Shown here piece after piece: positions 44,276 to 53,906 of a stretch of DNA of 64,000 nucleotides (positions are counted from its first letter, which is position 1; every line of letters begins with the position of its first letter). The notes beneath the pieces are model-generated. The model made no database searches, was not told where the DNA came from, and worked only from the letters and a program-made list of their open reading frames with translations. Origin of the DNA: Nocardioides renjunii (GTDB lineage: Bacteria; Actinomycetota; Actinomycetes; Propionibacteriales; Nocardioidaceae); the NCBI RefSeq assembly GCF_034661175.1, contig NZ_CP141058.1, forward strand, positions 3,100,001-3,164,000, given 5' to 3'. Position numbers and translations under genes: made by a program.

Positions 44276-45121
44276 CTAGCCCACGGCCAGCGCCCGGAAG
44301 CCGTCGGGCACGGGAGCCGGGCGACCGGTGGCGCTGTCGAGGCAGACCCCGACCACGCGGGCGCGCGCGAGCACCTCGTCGCCGTCGCGGACGACCGACT
44401 CGAAGACCGCAGAGGTGCTGCCGATGCGCGACACCCACGTCCGGCAGTCGTAGGGCTCGGGCCGGAACAGGATCGGCCGGCGGTAGTCGACGTCGGTCTG
44501 GGCGACCACGAGGTGGTAGCCGTCCCCGAGGTCGCGTCCCTGCGTCACCATCAGCTGGATCCGCGCCTCCTGGAAGTACTCGAAGTACTTCACGTTGTTG
44601 ACGTGGCCGTAGACGTCGACGTCGCTGAACCGCACGTGCACCGGGTAGGCGCCGCCGGGGACGTCGACGACGGCGGGCGCCGACGGGGCGCGGACGGGCT
44701 CGTCGGGCTCGAGGAGGCGGGACAGGGACGCCTTCTCCTCGTCGTGCAGGCGGCGGGGCCGCTCGGTCGCGAAGACGTACGGCGTCAGCACGGTGCGCGC
44801 CCTGAGGTGGACCGTGCGCTCACCGGCCTCGTCCTCGGCGAAGATCTCGTAGGCCATGGTGAAGCTCGCGGCGCGGACCTCGGTGACCCAGCACTCGATC
44901 GAGACCGGCTCGAAGCCGAACGTGAGCGACGAGACGTAGGTGACCTCGTGCCGGACCACCACCACGCCCTCGGCGAGGTCGTCGGCGCGGCTCTCCGGGG
45001 CGTGCGTGCGGAACATGTCGACGCGCGCCTCCTGCAGGTAGTCGACGTACGTCACGTTGTTGACGTGGCCGAGCAGGTCGAGGTCGGCCCACCTCAGCGG
45101 GCAGCGGTAGAGATGGCGCAC
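44276..45121 (-). CDS. Acyl-CoA thioesterase with two hotdog domains
   Basis: A 281-residue protein with two tandem 4HBT-like hotdog folds. Each half starts alike: RWADLDLLGHVNNVTYVDYLQEAR (about 9-32) and RFSDVDVYGHVNNVKYFEYFQEAR (about 156-180). The Asp in D-x-D/GHVNN is the catalytic-type residue, present in both. The two halves would form one intramolecular dimer. It probably hydrolyses an acyl-CoA, with chain length unknown; it converges on glbO. The start is GTG at 45121. Confidence 0.88.
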   Translation of the reverse strand: MRHLYRCPLRWADLDLLGHVNNVTYVDYLQEARVDMFRTHAPESRADDLAEGVVVVRHEVTYVSSLTFGFEPVSIECWVTEVRAASFTMAYEIFAEDEAGERTVHLRARTVLTPYVFATERPRRLHDEEKASLSRLLEPDEPVRAPSAPAVVDVPGGAYPVHVRFSDVDVYGHVNNVKYFEYFQEARIQLMVTQGRDLGDGYHLVVAQTDVDYRRPILFRPEPYDCRTWVSRIGSTSAVFESVVRDGDEVLARARVVGVCLDSATGRPAPVPDGFRALAVG

Positions 45122-45193
45122 ACGACGATCGTCGCAGACCTCGACGCCGGGCGCTCGGGGCAGCGAGCCGGCGTCCTCAGGGGCCCGCCCCCA

Positions 45194-45361
45194 TCAGCTG
45201 GCGTGGATCATCCGGCCGTAGTAGGCGGGGATCGACTCGTGGCGGGCGCGGCGGTCGCTGCGCGTCTCGCGGAGGGTCGTCGTGAGCGCGGCGGCGGCGA
45301 GGGCGACGGCCGCCAGGGAGACGATGCCGATGACGACGAGATAGATGGTGACGGCCTCCAT
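45194..45361 (-). CDS. Small single-helix membrane protein (55 aa)
   Basis: An ATG at 45361 opens a 56-codon frame preceded by GAAAGGA at 7 bases, a good Shine-Dalgarno, one of the clearest in the window. The protein is one membrane helix (about 4-28, beginning EAVTIYLVVIGIVSLAAVAL) and a basic cytoplasmic tail (RETRSDRRARHESIPAYYGRM). I do not recognise a family. It faces the TetR-family gene, and their shared 120-bp gap has two palindromes directly upstream of this gene, so it is likely controlled by that regulator. Confidence 0.7.
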   Translation of the reverse strand: MEAVTIYLVVIGIVSLAAVALAAAALTTTLRETRSDRRARHESIPAYYGRMIHAS

Positions 45362-45372
45362 GACCAGTCCTT

Positions 45373-45401
45373 TCTACAGATGTAGTGTCTACGTATGTAG
45401 A
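45373..45401. promoter_or_regulatory. Twin palindromes, candidate TetR operator
   Basis: TCTACAGATGTAGT (45373-45386) and TCTACGTATGTAGA (45388-45401) are tandem inverted repeats TCTAC-N4-GTAG with centres 15 bp apart. They sit between the 55-aa gene (12 bp away) and the divergent tetR-family gene. TATGCT on the minus strand at 45402-45407 may be the -10 of the 55-aa gene, which would place the palindromes just downstream of its start site. Confidence 0.6.
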
Positions 45402-45481
45402 AGCATACGCCTCCGCCAGCGCTGCGCAAGACCGCCCGGTAGTGTCCTGCGCCACCACCCCGCGCGGTCGAGAGGAGCACG

Positions 45482-46090
45482 GTGAGCCCAGCGAGCCGGG
45501 AGCTGTCGCCACGGCGCCGCCAGATACTCGAGGCGGCCACGACCGTGCTGTCCCAGCAGGGCATCCGGGGCCTGACCCACCGCGCCGTCGACCGCGAGGC
45601 GGGTCTCGCCGAGGGCAGCTCGTCGGCGTACTTCCGGACCCGCGACGCCCTGGTCAGCGCCCTCGGCGAGTTCGTCGCCGACCGGCTCGGCGCCGACGTC
45701 GAGGCGCTCGGTGGCCGGCTGGCGTCCTGCCCGGGCGACCACGAGCGCGCGGTGGCCGAGGTGTCCCGGCTCTTCTCCCGCTGGCTCGACCGGCCCGACC
45801 TCCTCGCGGCGCGCCTCGAGCTCACGGTCGCGGCCACCCGCGACCCAGGCCTGGCCGAGCGCTTCACGCTGTGGCGCGACGACCTGGTGCGCATGGTCCG
45901 CGAGGTGCTGGACGCAGCCGGGCAGCAGGGCGGCAACGAGGGCGGCGCGTCCGCCGAGACGCTCGTGGCCGCGCTCGAGGGCGTGCTGCTCGCGTCGCTG
46001 ATGCTGCCGTCTCGACGCCGGCGCACCTTCGTGGCCGAGAGCGTCGAGCAGCTGCTGACCGGCCTCGGCCCCAACCCTCCGAACGCCTGA
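45482..46090 (+). CDS. TetR-family transcriptional regulator
   Basis: A 202-residue repressor-type regulator. The N-terminal helix-turn-helix is RRRQILEAATTVLSQQGIRGLTHRAVDREAGLAEGSSSAYFRTRDALVSAL (about 11-60), the canonical TetR layout with SSAYFRTRDAL as recognition helix end. The rest is an all-helical ligand/dimer domain. The GTG at 45482 has GAGAGGAG upstream. The thiolase gene follows 61 bp downstream on the same strand and may be part of its regulon, but the palindromes lie on the other side, toward the 55-aa gene. Confidence 0.88.
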   Translation: MSPASRELSPRRRQILEAATTVLSQQGIRGLTHRAVDREAGLAEGSSSAYFRTRDALVSALGEFVADRLGADVEALGGRLASCPGDHERAVAEVSRLFSRWLDRPDLLAARLELTVAATRDPGLAERFTLWRDDLVRMVREVLDAAGQQGGNEGGASAETLVAALEGVLLASLMLPSRRRRTFVAESVEQLLTGLGPNPPNA

Positions 46091-46151
46091 CGGGAACCGG
46101 CGCACTAAGGTGCCGGGAGACACCGCAACCGACCAGTAACCGGAGTTCCCC

Positions 46152-47366
46152 ATGCCCGAGGCAGTGATCGTTTCCGCAGCGCGCTCCCCCATCGGCCGGG
46201 CCAACAAGGGCTCGCTCAAGGACTTCCGTCCCGACGACCTGACCGCACTGGTCGTGCAGGCGGCGCTCGACAAGATCCCCGACCTCGACCCGACCACCAT
46301 CGAGGACCTGCTGCTCGGCTGCGGCCTGCCCGGCGGCGAGTCGGGCAACAACATGGCACGCGTGGTGACGACCCTCCTCGGCCTCGAGGTGCCCGGCGCC
46401 ACCGTGACGCGCTACTGCTCGTCGTCCGTGCAGACCACCCGGATGGCCTTGCACGCGATCAAGGCCGGCGAGGGCGACATCTTCGTCTCCGCCGGCGTCG
46501 AGACCGTCTCGCGCTTCGCCAAGGGAACGTCCGACCACATCCCCGGCACCCGCAACCCGCGCTTCGACGAGGCCTCGGCCCGCACCGACGAGTACGCCAA
46601 GGGCGGCCAGGACTGGCACGACCCGCGCGAGGACGGCCTGCTGCCCGACATCTACGTCGCGATGGGGCAGACCGCCGAGAACGTCGCCCGCCTGCGCGGC
46701 CTGGACCGCAAGGAGATCGACGAGTTCGCCGTCCGCTCGCAGAACCTGGCCGAGAAGGCGATCGCCGACGGCTTCTGGGAGCGCGAGATCACCCCGGTGA
46801 CGCTGCCCGACGGCACCGTCGTCACCACGGACGACGGCCCCCGCGCCGGGGTGACGTACGACGCCATCGCCGGTCTCGACCCCGTCTTCCGCCCCGACGG
46901 CGTGGTCACCGCCGGCAACTGCTGCCCGCTCAACGACGGCGCCGCCGCCGTGGTGGTCATGTCGGACACCAAGGCCGCCGAGCTCGGTCTCACCCCGCTC
47001 GCCCGCATCGTGTCGACCGGCGTCTCCGGCATCTCCCCCGAGATCATGGGCCTTGGCCCCGTCGAGGCCACCCGGAACGCGCTCAAGCACGCCGGGATGA
47101 GCATCGGCGACATCGACCTCGTCGAGATCAACGAGGCGTTCGCCGCCCAGGTCGTGCCGTCCTACCAGGACCTCGGCATCGACCTCGACCGGCTCAACGT
47201 CAACGGCGGCGCCATCGCGGTGGGCCACCCGTTCGGCATGACGGGCGCCCGCCTGCAGAACACGATGCTCAACAGCCTCGACTGGCACGACAAGAGCACC
47301 GGCCTGATCACCATGTGCGTCGGCGGCGGTCAGGGCATGGCGATGATCCTCGAGCGCGTCTCCTGA
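46152..47366 (+). CDS. Acetyl-CoA C-acyltransferase (thiolase)
   Basis: A 404-residue thiolase. Cys nucleophile is in TRYCSSSVQT near residue 93, NEAFAAQV near 337, GGAIAVGHPFGMTGAR (base His) near 360, and the second catalytic Cys in MCVGGGQGMA near 390. These are all the active-site blocks. It cleaves 3-ketoacyl-CoA in beta-oxidation or condenses acetyl-CoA; the sequence resembles FadA-type degradative enzymes. The GTG/ATG choice is clear: ATG with CGGAG upstream. A MarR-family gene follows 35 bp downstream. Confidence 0.93.
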   Translation: MPEAVIVSAARSPIGRANKGSLKDFRPDDLTALVVQAALDKIPDLDPTTIEDLLLGCGLPGGESGNNMARVVTTLLGLEVPGATVTRYCSSSVQTTRMALHAIKAGEGDIFVSAGVETVSRFAKGTSDHIPGTRNPRFDEASARTDEYAKGGQDWHDPREDGLLPDIYVAMGQTAENVARLRGLDRKEIDEFAVRSQNLAEKAIADGFWEREITPVTLPDGTVVTTDDGPRAGVTYDAIAGLDPVFRPDGVVTAGNCCPLNDGAAAVVVMSDTKAAELGLTPLARIVSTGVSGISPEIMGLGPVEATRNALKHAGMSIGDIDLVEINEAFAAQVVPSYQDLGIDLDRLNVNGGAIAVGHPFGMTGARLQNTMLNSLDWHDKSTGLITMCVGGGQGMAMILERVS

Positions 47367-47389
47367 GGCGTGCCGGGGCGCCGCACGAC

Positions 47390-47395
47390 TAGGCT
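47390..47395 (+). promoter_or_regulatory. Leaderless -10 element (TAGGCT) for the MarR gene
   Basis: TAGGCT ends 6 bases before the ATG at 47402, so this gene can be transcribed separately from the thiolase. Confidence 0.5.
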
Positions 47396-47401
47396 GCGCC
47401 C

Positions 47402-47890
47402 ATGACCTCGACGAGCGAACCGCGCTGGCTCGACGACGACCAGCAGCACTCCTGGCGCGCGCTCATGATGGGCATCACCCTGCTCGAGGAGCGTCTCGAC
47501 GACGACCTCCGCCGGGAGTTCGGTATGTCGCTCACGGAGTACGAGGTGCTCGTGCGGCTCTCCGAGCGGCCCGGGCGGGCGATGCGGATGGCGCAGCTGG
47601 CCGACGCCATGGCCCACTCGCGCAGCCGGGTGACCCACACGATCGCCCGCATGGAGAACGCCGGCTACGTCACGCGGGGCACCACCCCCGAGGACGGCCG
47701 CGGCGTCGTCGCGACGATGACGGAGACAGGATACGACCTCCTCGTGCGGGCCGCGCCGTGCCACGTCGAGAGCGTCCGGCGCAACCTCGTCGACCTGGTT
47801 CCCGAGGGCGACTTCGCCGCCGTGGGCCGGGTCTTCGACCGGGTCGCCGACCACCTCGTGAACCGGCACCCGGAGAGCGAGCTCCGCTAG
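47402..47890 (+). CDS. MarR-family transcriptional regulator
   Basis: A 162-residue winged-helix protein. SLTEYEVLVRLSERPGRAMRMAQLADAMAHSRSRVTHTIARMENAGYV (about 41-90) is the helix-turn-helix and following helix; the wing is RGTTPEDGRGVVATMTETG. N- and C-terminal helices would form the dimer. The ligand and targets are unknown; the neighbouring thiolase is a possible target. It ends at a double hairpin shared with ettA. Confidence 0.85.
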   Translation: MTSTSEPRWLDDDQQHSWRALMMGITLLEERLDDDLRREFGMSLTEYEVLVRLSERPGRAMRMAQLADAMAHSRSRVTHTIARMENAGYVTRGTTPEDGRGVVATMTETGYDLLVRAAPCHVESVRRNLVDLVPEGDFAAVGRVFDRVADHLVNRHPESELR

Positions 47891-47935
47891 CCGCTCGTCC
47901 CTGCTGTGATCCTTCATCACGGTGTGCAGACGGAC

Positions 47936-48007
47936 GGGCGCTTCCCCCGGTCAGCTGACCGAGGGAAGCGCCCATCCGGCGACAGACCATGGTGAACGGT
48001 CTGTCGC
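47936..48007. terminator. Double hairpin, bidirectional terminator
   Basis: Two hairpins lie between the convergent marR and ettA genes. GGGCGCTTCCC (47936-47946) pairs exactly with GGGAAGCGCCC (47963-47973), extended by CGGTCAGCTGACCG in the loop, itself palindromic. GCGACAGACC (47979-47988) pairs exactly with GGTCTGTCGC (47998-48007). Confidence 0.75.
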
Positions 48008-48011
48008 GGGG

Positions 48012-49694
<1,683 letters not shown>

Positions 49695-49701
49695 GCGGGC
49701 G

Positions 49702-49707
49702 AGCCTA
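49702..49707 (-). promoter_or_regulatory. Leaderless -10 element (TAGGCT) for ettA
   Basis: TAGGCT on the minus strand, 7 bases before the ettA ATG at 49694. Confidence 0.55.
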
Positions 49708-49751
49708 CGGGGAACCGCTCCCCCGCCGACAATCGCGCCGGGCGGCTCCTC

Positions 49752-50198
49752 TCAGGCGGCGTCGGGCACCGACTCGGCGACGTCGGACGCCACCACCGGA
49801 GCGGCCGTCGGGACCGTGCCCCGACGCTCGTCCTCGACCGCGGGAGCCACGGGCTTGGCGAAGGTCGTGGTGCCGTGGGTGAGGTCGTGGCCGACGGCAC
49901 TCGCGACCACCTCCCAGGACGTCTGCAGCTTGCCGTCGCGCTCCCAGACGTCGGCCACGAGCCGGCCGTGCACGACGACCGGGTCGCCGCTGGAGAGGGA
50001 GGCGACGACGTGGCGGCCGAGCCGGTTCCACGCCTTCACCGTGTGCCAGGTCGTGGTGCCCTTGACCCACTCGCCGTCGCGGTAGCGCGTCGGCGTGCAG
50101 GCGACGCGGAACGAGGCGACCTGCCGGTGCTCGCCGACCTCGCGGAGCGTGACCTCGCCGCCGATCCAGCCGGTCAGGGTGATCTGGGTGTCGTACAT
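49752..50198 (-). CDS. ssb: Single-stranded DNA-binding protein (second SSB type)
   Basis: A 148-residue OB-fold protein. YDTQITLTGWIGGEVTLREVGEHRQVASFRVACTPTRYRDGEWVKGTTTW and the following W-HTVKAWNRLGRHVVASL are the SSB core, and YV/VHGRLVADVWERDGK is the last strand. The C-terminus lacks the acidic DDIPF-type tail that recruits partners in the main SSB, so this is likely the second actinobacterial SSB (SsbB, Rv2478c position), used in special conditions such as competence or recombination. ATG at 50198 has GGAGGC upstream. It lies 57 bp before ettA. Confidence 0.88.
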   Translation of the reverse strand: MYDTQITLTGWIGGEVTLREVGEHRQVASFRVACTPTRYRDGEWVKGTTTWHTVKAWNRLGRHVVASLSSGDPVVVHGRLVADVWERDGKLQTSWEVVASAVGHDLTHGTTTFAKPVAPAVEDERRGTVPTAAPVVASDVAESVPDAA

Positions 50199-50348
50199 GG
50201 GGGTGCCTCCGGGTGTGGGGCGGCGGTGGTCCCGCCGCGGTGCACCCAGCCTCGGCAACCCGGCCGACACCGGCACCCGCGTGGTCGCCGGACCTGTGGA
50301 GGACCACGATGCGGCCGGACCTGTGGACGCCGGGTGGCCCGGGACGGC

Positions 50349-52004
50349 TCAGCGCAGGGCGGTCGAGAGCCCCTCGCGCACCTCGGCGTAGGAGGCGAGC
50401 TCGGCCTGGATCGGCTCGACGACCACCTCGGCCGAGACCTCCGAGATGGCGTCGCGCAGCCGCTTGTCGGCCGTGCGGGCCCGCGCCCTCGCGGTCAGCG
50501 ACACCAGCCAGCGGCTGACGAGCGCGAGCAGGATCCCGAGTCCGACGCCGCCCAGGAGCAGCAGCGTGGGCAGCGGGAAGGAGCCGACCTCCGGCGTCGG
50601 CGGCTCGGGCAGGCGGGCGTAGGAGCCGAAGGCGAGCAGCGCGAGCCACACGGCGCCCACGACGGCGGAGATGATGAGGAGGTACTGCAGGATCCGCACG
50701 AGACCGGCCCAGACTGGGATCTTGTCGGCGCCGAGGTCGGTGGACGCCACCGCGCGGTCGAGGCGGTCGCCGAGGTCGGGCAGCCGCGACACCGACGCCG
50801 CCCGCACGGCCGTGGCCCACGGCGGGGCCATGCCCTCGCCGACCTGCTCGGCCAGGGCGCGCACCTCGGTGTCGACGCGGGCGCGCTGCACCCCGGTGGC
50901 CTTCGGGACCGACGTCCGGGCGGCGCCGGTGAGCTCCTTGCCGGACGCGCCGAGGTCGAGGTGCAGCCTCTTGAGCGGGTCGGGCTTGAGCCGGGAGAAC
51001 CAGGCCGTGACCGGCCAGCCGGTGGCGCGGTTGGCGCGCAGCCGGGTCGAGTCGGCGACCGCCTTGACGACGGTCGGAACGCCGGCCGCCTCCGCGAAGG
51101 CGTCGTCGAGCGCGGCGACGCGCTCCTTCGACAGACCGGGCACCTTGCCGGTGCCGGTCGACTCCTGCAGGCGCTGCGCCGCGGTCTTGACGTCGGCCTC
51201 GAGCCGGGAGCGGGTGACCTTCTTCTCCGCCACCCGCTTGGCGATCATGCCGCGCAGCTCGTCGATGCCCCACCCGTTGCGGGCGCTCACCGGGACGACC
51301 GGCACGCCGGCCAGCCCGTCGGCCTCGAGGAGGCGGCGTACGTCGTCCACCATGGACGCGCGGCGGTCCTCGGGGATGACGTCGATGTGGTTGAGCACCA
51401 CGAGCATCACGTCGCGGTGGCCGGCCAGCGGCTTGAGGAAGCGGTCGTGGATGGCGGCGTCGGCGTACTTCTGCGGGTCGAGCACCCACACGAGCATGTC
51501 GGCGAGCTGCACGAGCCGGTCGACCTCGAGGTGGTGCGAGACCTCGGTGGAGTCGTGGTCGGGCAGGTCGAGGAGCACGACGCCCCGCATCTCCACGTCC
51601 TCGTCGGCCTTGGACAGCATCGAGTCGCGCGTGACCTGGTGGCGCGAGGGGATGCCGAGCCACTCGAGCAGCTCCTCGGCCCCCTCTCTGCCCCACACGC
51701 AGGCCGTGGCCCACGACGTCGTGGGGCGGCGTACGCCGACCGCGGCCAGCTCGAGGCCGCTGAGGGCGTTGAAGGTGGAGGACTTCCCCGAGCCGGTCGC
51801 GCCCGCGAGGGCGACGACGGTGTGGTCGGCGGACAGCTTGAGCCGGCTCGCGGCGCGCGACGCGACCGTCGACGCCTCGTCGACGAGGGCGTCGTCGACC
51901 CGGCCCCGGGCCGCGGTGGCGGCACGCTCGAGTCCCTCGACGCGAGCGCCGATGTCAGAGCTCCTGGTGACCAGCTTCTTGGCCCCTTCGAGCAACGACG
52001 TCAT
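50349..52004 (-). CDS. Membrane-associated dynamin-like GTPase (YfjP family), second of pair
   Basis: A 551-residue protein. The GTPase domain has the P-loop GATGSGKSS near residue 65, a G3 region reading LLDLPDHDS near 145, and NHID as the G4 variant near 207. A helical region follows, then two membrane helices (about 437-458 and 476-497) and a C-terminal helix. Large GTPases with this build remodel or tether membranes. The start has GAGGGAG upstream. It is 42 bp after the other dynamin-like gene, and the two probably act as a pair, as in Streptomyces DynA/DynB and mycobacterial IniA/IniC. A specific role in division or membrane repair is inference. Confidence 0.8.
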   Translation of the reverse strand: MTSLLEGAKKLVTRSSDIGARVEGLERAATAARGRVDDALVDEASTVASRAASRLKLSADHTVVALAGATGSGKSSTFNALSGLELAAVGVRRPTTSWATACVWGREGAEELLEWLGIPSRHQVTRDSMLSKADEDVEMRGVVLLDLPDHDSTEVSHHLEVDRLVQLADMLVWVLDPQKYADAAIHDRFLKPLAGHRDVMLVVLNHIDVIPEDRRASMVDDVRRLLEADGLAGVPVVPVSARNGWGIDELRGMIAKRVAEKKVTRSRLEADVKTAAQRLQESTGTGKVPGLSKERVAALDDAFAEAAGVPTVVKAVADSTRLRANRATGWPVTAWFSRLKPDPLKRLHLDLGASGKELTGAARTSVPKATGVQRARVDTEVRALAEQVGEGMAPPWATAVRAASVSRLPDLGDRLDRAVASTDLGADKIPVWAGLVRILQYLLIISAVVGAVWLALLAFGSYARLPEPPTPEVGSFPLPTLLLLGGVGLGILLALVSRWLVSLTARARARTADKRLRDAISEVSAEVVVEPIQAELASYAEVREGLSTALR

Positions 52005-52046
52005 GACTCCCTCACGGTCCGGGTGGCTCTGCTTCCACCCTCAACC

Positions 52047-53906
52047 CTAGGGGGCGGTGTCGCCATCGTCCGACACCTGGGGAGGGTCGAGCGCGGGTCG
52101 CGCCTCCGGCCCGGTCTGCGGCTCGGTCGGGAGCTCGACCTCCGGCGGGGTCACCGGCTGCGTCGCGGCGTAGCGCAGGTCGTCGACCTTGCGGGCCGCG
52201 GCGCGCATCCGCTCGGGCGCCTCCGGGGACACCTCGAGGCTGTCGAGCAGGTCGGTGTAGCGGCGCCGCTCGGCGTCGAGGAGGTCGCTCATCGACGCCT
52301 CGAGCCGGACCCGGGCGCGCTCGGCCAGGGACCGCACGGCCTGGTCGCCGAAGACCGCCTCGAGCAGCTTCTGGCCCAGCACCGCCGACCCGCCCGCGAT
52401 GCCCGCCTCGGCGCCCGTGACGCCGGCGGTGTGGGCGAACACGACGACCATGAGCGCCACCGAGAGCCCGTTGACGCCGAACGCGAGGAACCGTGCCGTC
52501 GAGCGCTTCTCCGCACCCTCGGTGCGGACCATCTCCAGCACGTCGTCCTGCCAGTCGCGCACGGCGCGCTCAGCGCGCCGGCGGAAGTCGCGCGAGGCGC
52601 GGCCGAGGTCCTCGCCGGCGTCGCGCAGCAGGACCTGGCCGGCGGCGGTGCTGCGCCACGAGGCCTCCGCCCGCTCGGCGGCGGCCTCGGCGTGCTCCAG
52701 GATCAGCGTCTCCAGGCCGGACTCCACGGCGACGGTGACCCGCTCGGCCTGCTGGGGCTTGCCCTTGACGGCGTTGACGACCCGGTCGCGGATCCAGCCC
52801 ACCCGGGTCTCGAGCGAGCGGAGGAGCTCGCCGGTGCCGACGAACTCCTGCCAGCGGGCCAGCACCTCCCCGCGGAGCAGGGTCCCGTCGGCGGAGGCCT
52901 CGCCGACGCCCTTGACCGCGCGGTCGTAGGCCTCGTTGGCGTCCTCGCGGAGCCGGCGCACGGAGTCGACCTGCTCGGTGGCCGCGTCCGCCACCGTGTG
53001 CGTACGACGGCCCAGCGTGCGGATGGCGCCGTCGAGGGTCTGCTGCACGACGGCTGCTCGCGCCTCCTGGTCGTCGGCGAGGGCCTGCAGCCACTGACGT
53101 ATCTCGAGCACCGACCCCGACGGCAGCAGCCCCATGTCGGAGACCGGGCCCTCCTCGACGGTGAAGAGCGGCGAGTCCTTGAGCCCGCGGCTGGCGAGCA
53201 TGCGGGCGAGGTGGGTGGAGATGGTGTCGACGGCCTCGGGAGGCGTGCGGTCGAGGACGATCGCCACGGCGGCCGAGCGCTCGGCGGCCTTGCGCAGGAA
53301 GTCCCACGGCACCTGGTCGGCGTAGCGGGCCGCGGAGGTCACGAAGAGCCAGAGGTCGGCGGCGGCGAGCAGCTGCGCGGCGAGGACGCGGTTGCGCTCC
53401 TCGACCGAGTCGATGTCGGGCGCGTCGAGGATCGCCAGGCCCGGCGTCATCGCCGTGGACTCGACGAGCTGGAGCGCCTCGGGGTCGTTGGTCTGGCGGG
53501 TGACGCGCTCGAGCTCGGGCAGCAGCCGGTCCTGGCCGAACCACTTCGCGTCGTCGGGGTGGTGCACCAGCACCGGGGACCGGGTCGTCGGCCGCAGCAC
53601 GCCCGGCGTGGTCACGCGCGTGCCGACGAGGGAGTTCACCAGCGTCGACTTGCCGGCGCCGGTCGAGCCGCCGACCACCGCGAGCAGCGGCGCGTCGAGG
53701 GTCATCAGGCGCGGGATGACGTAGTCCTCGAGCTGGTCGACCATCTCGGCACGGGCGACGCGCTGCGCCTCGGCACCGGGCAGCTCGAGCGGCAGCCGGG
53801 CCTCCTGCAGCGCACCGCGCAGCCGCACCAGCGCGGTCACCATCGCCGTGGCAGCGTCCGGCACACGACGGCCGGCGGCCGCCTGCTCCGCCTCGGGCTC
53901 GGTCAT
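52047..53906 (-). CDS. Dynamin-like GTPase, first of pair
   Basis: A 619-residue protein with P-loop GGSTGAGKST near residue 80, the G2 Thr in LRPTTRSPV, G3 region LAILDAPDIDSVE near 155, and a G4-like stretch VLDRTPPEA near 215. Residues 290-470 are long helices resembling a dynamin stalk/bundle. A hydrophobic segment of two short helices (about 480-520, VNGLSVALMVVVFAHTAGV and a Gly-rich turn) is the membrane-inserting paddle candidate. The end is acidic and Pro-rich. It overlaps the PrsW-like gene by 4 bp (ATGA), so all three genes are one operon. Confidence 0.8.
   Translation of the reverse strand: MTEPEAEQAAAGRRVPDAATAMVTALVRLRGALQEARLPLELPGAEAQRVARAEMVDQLEDYVIPRLMTLDAPLLAVVGGSTGAGKSTLVNSLVGTRVTTPGVLRPTTRSPVLVHHPDDAKWFGQDRLLPELERVTRQTNDPEALQLVESTAMTPGLAILDAPDIDSVEERNRVLAAQLLAAADLWLFVTSAARYADQVPWDFLRKAAERSAAVAIVLDRTPPEAVDTISTHLARMLASRGLKDSPLFTVEEGPVSDMGLLPSGSVLEIRQWLQALADDQEARAAVVQQTLDGAIRTLGRRTHTVADAATEQVDSVRRLREDANEAYDRAVKGVGEASADGTLLRGEVLARWQEFVGTGELLRSLETRVGWIRDRVVNAVKGKPQQAERVTVAVESGLETLILEHAEAAAERAEASWRSTAAGQVLLRDAGEDLGRASRDFRRRAERAVRDWQDDVLEMVRTEGAEKRSTARFLAFGVNGLSVALMVVVFAHTAGVTGAEAGIAGGSAVLGQKLLEAVFGDQAVRSLAERARVRLEASMSDLLDAERRRYTDLLDSLEVSPEAPERMRAAARKVDDLRYAATQPVTPPEVELPTEPQTGPEARPALDPPQVSDDGDTAP

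Noticed and set aside
50281..50307. GTGGTC...GACCAC hairpin after the second GTPase gene as a terminator
   Set aside because: The stem is only 6 bp with a long loop, too weak to claim.
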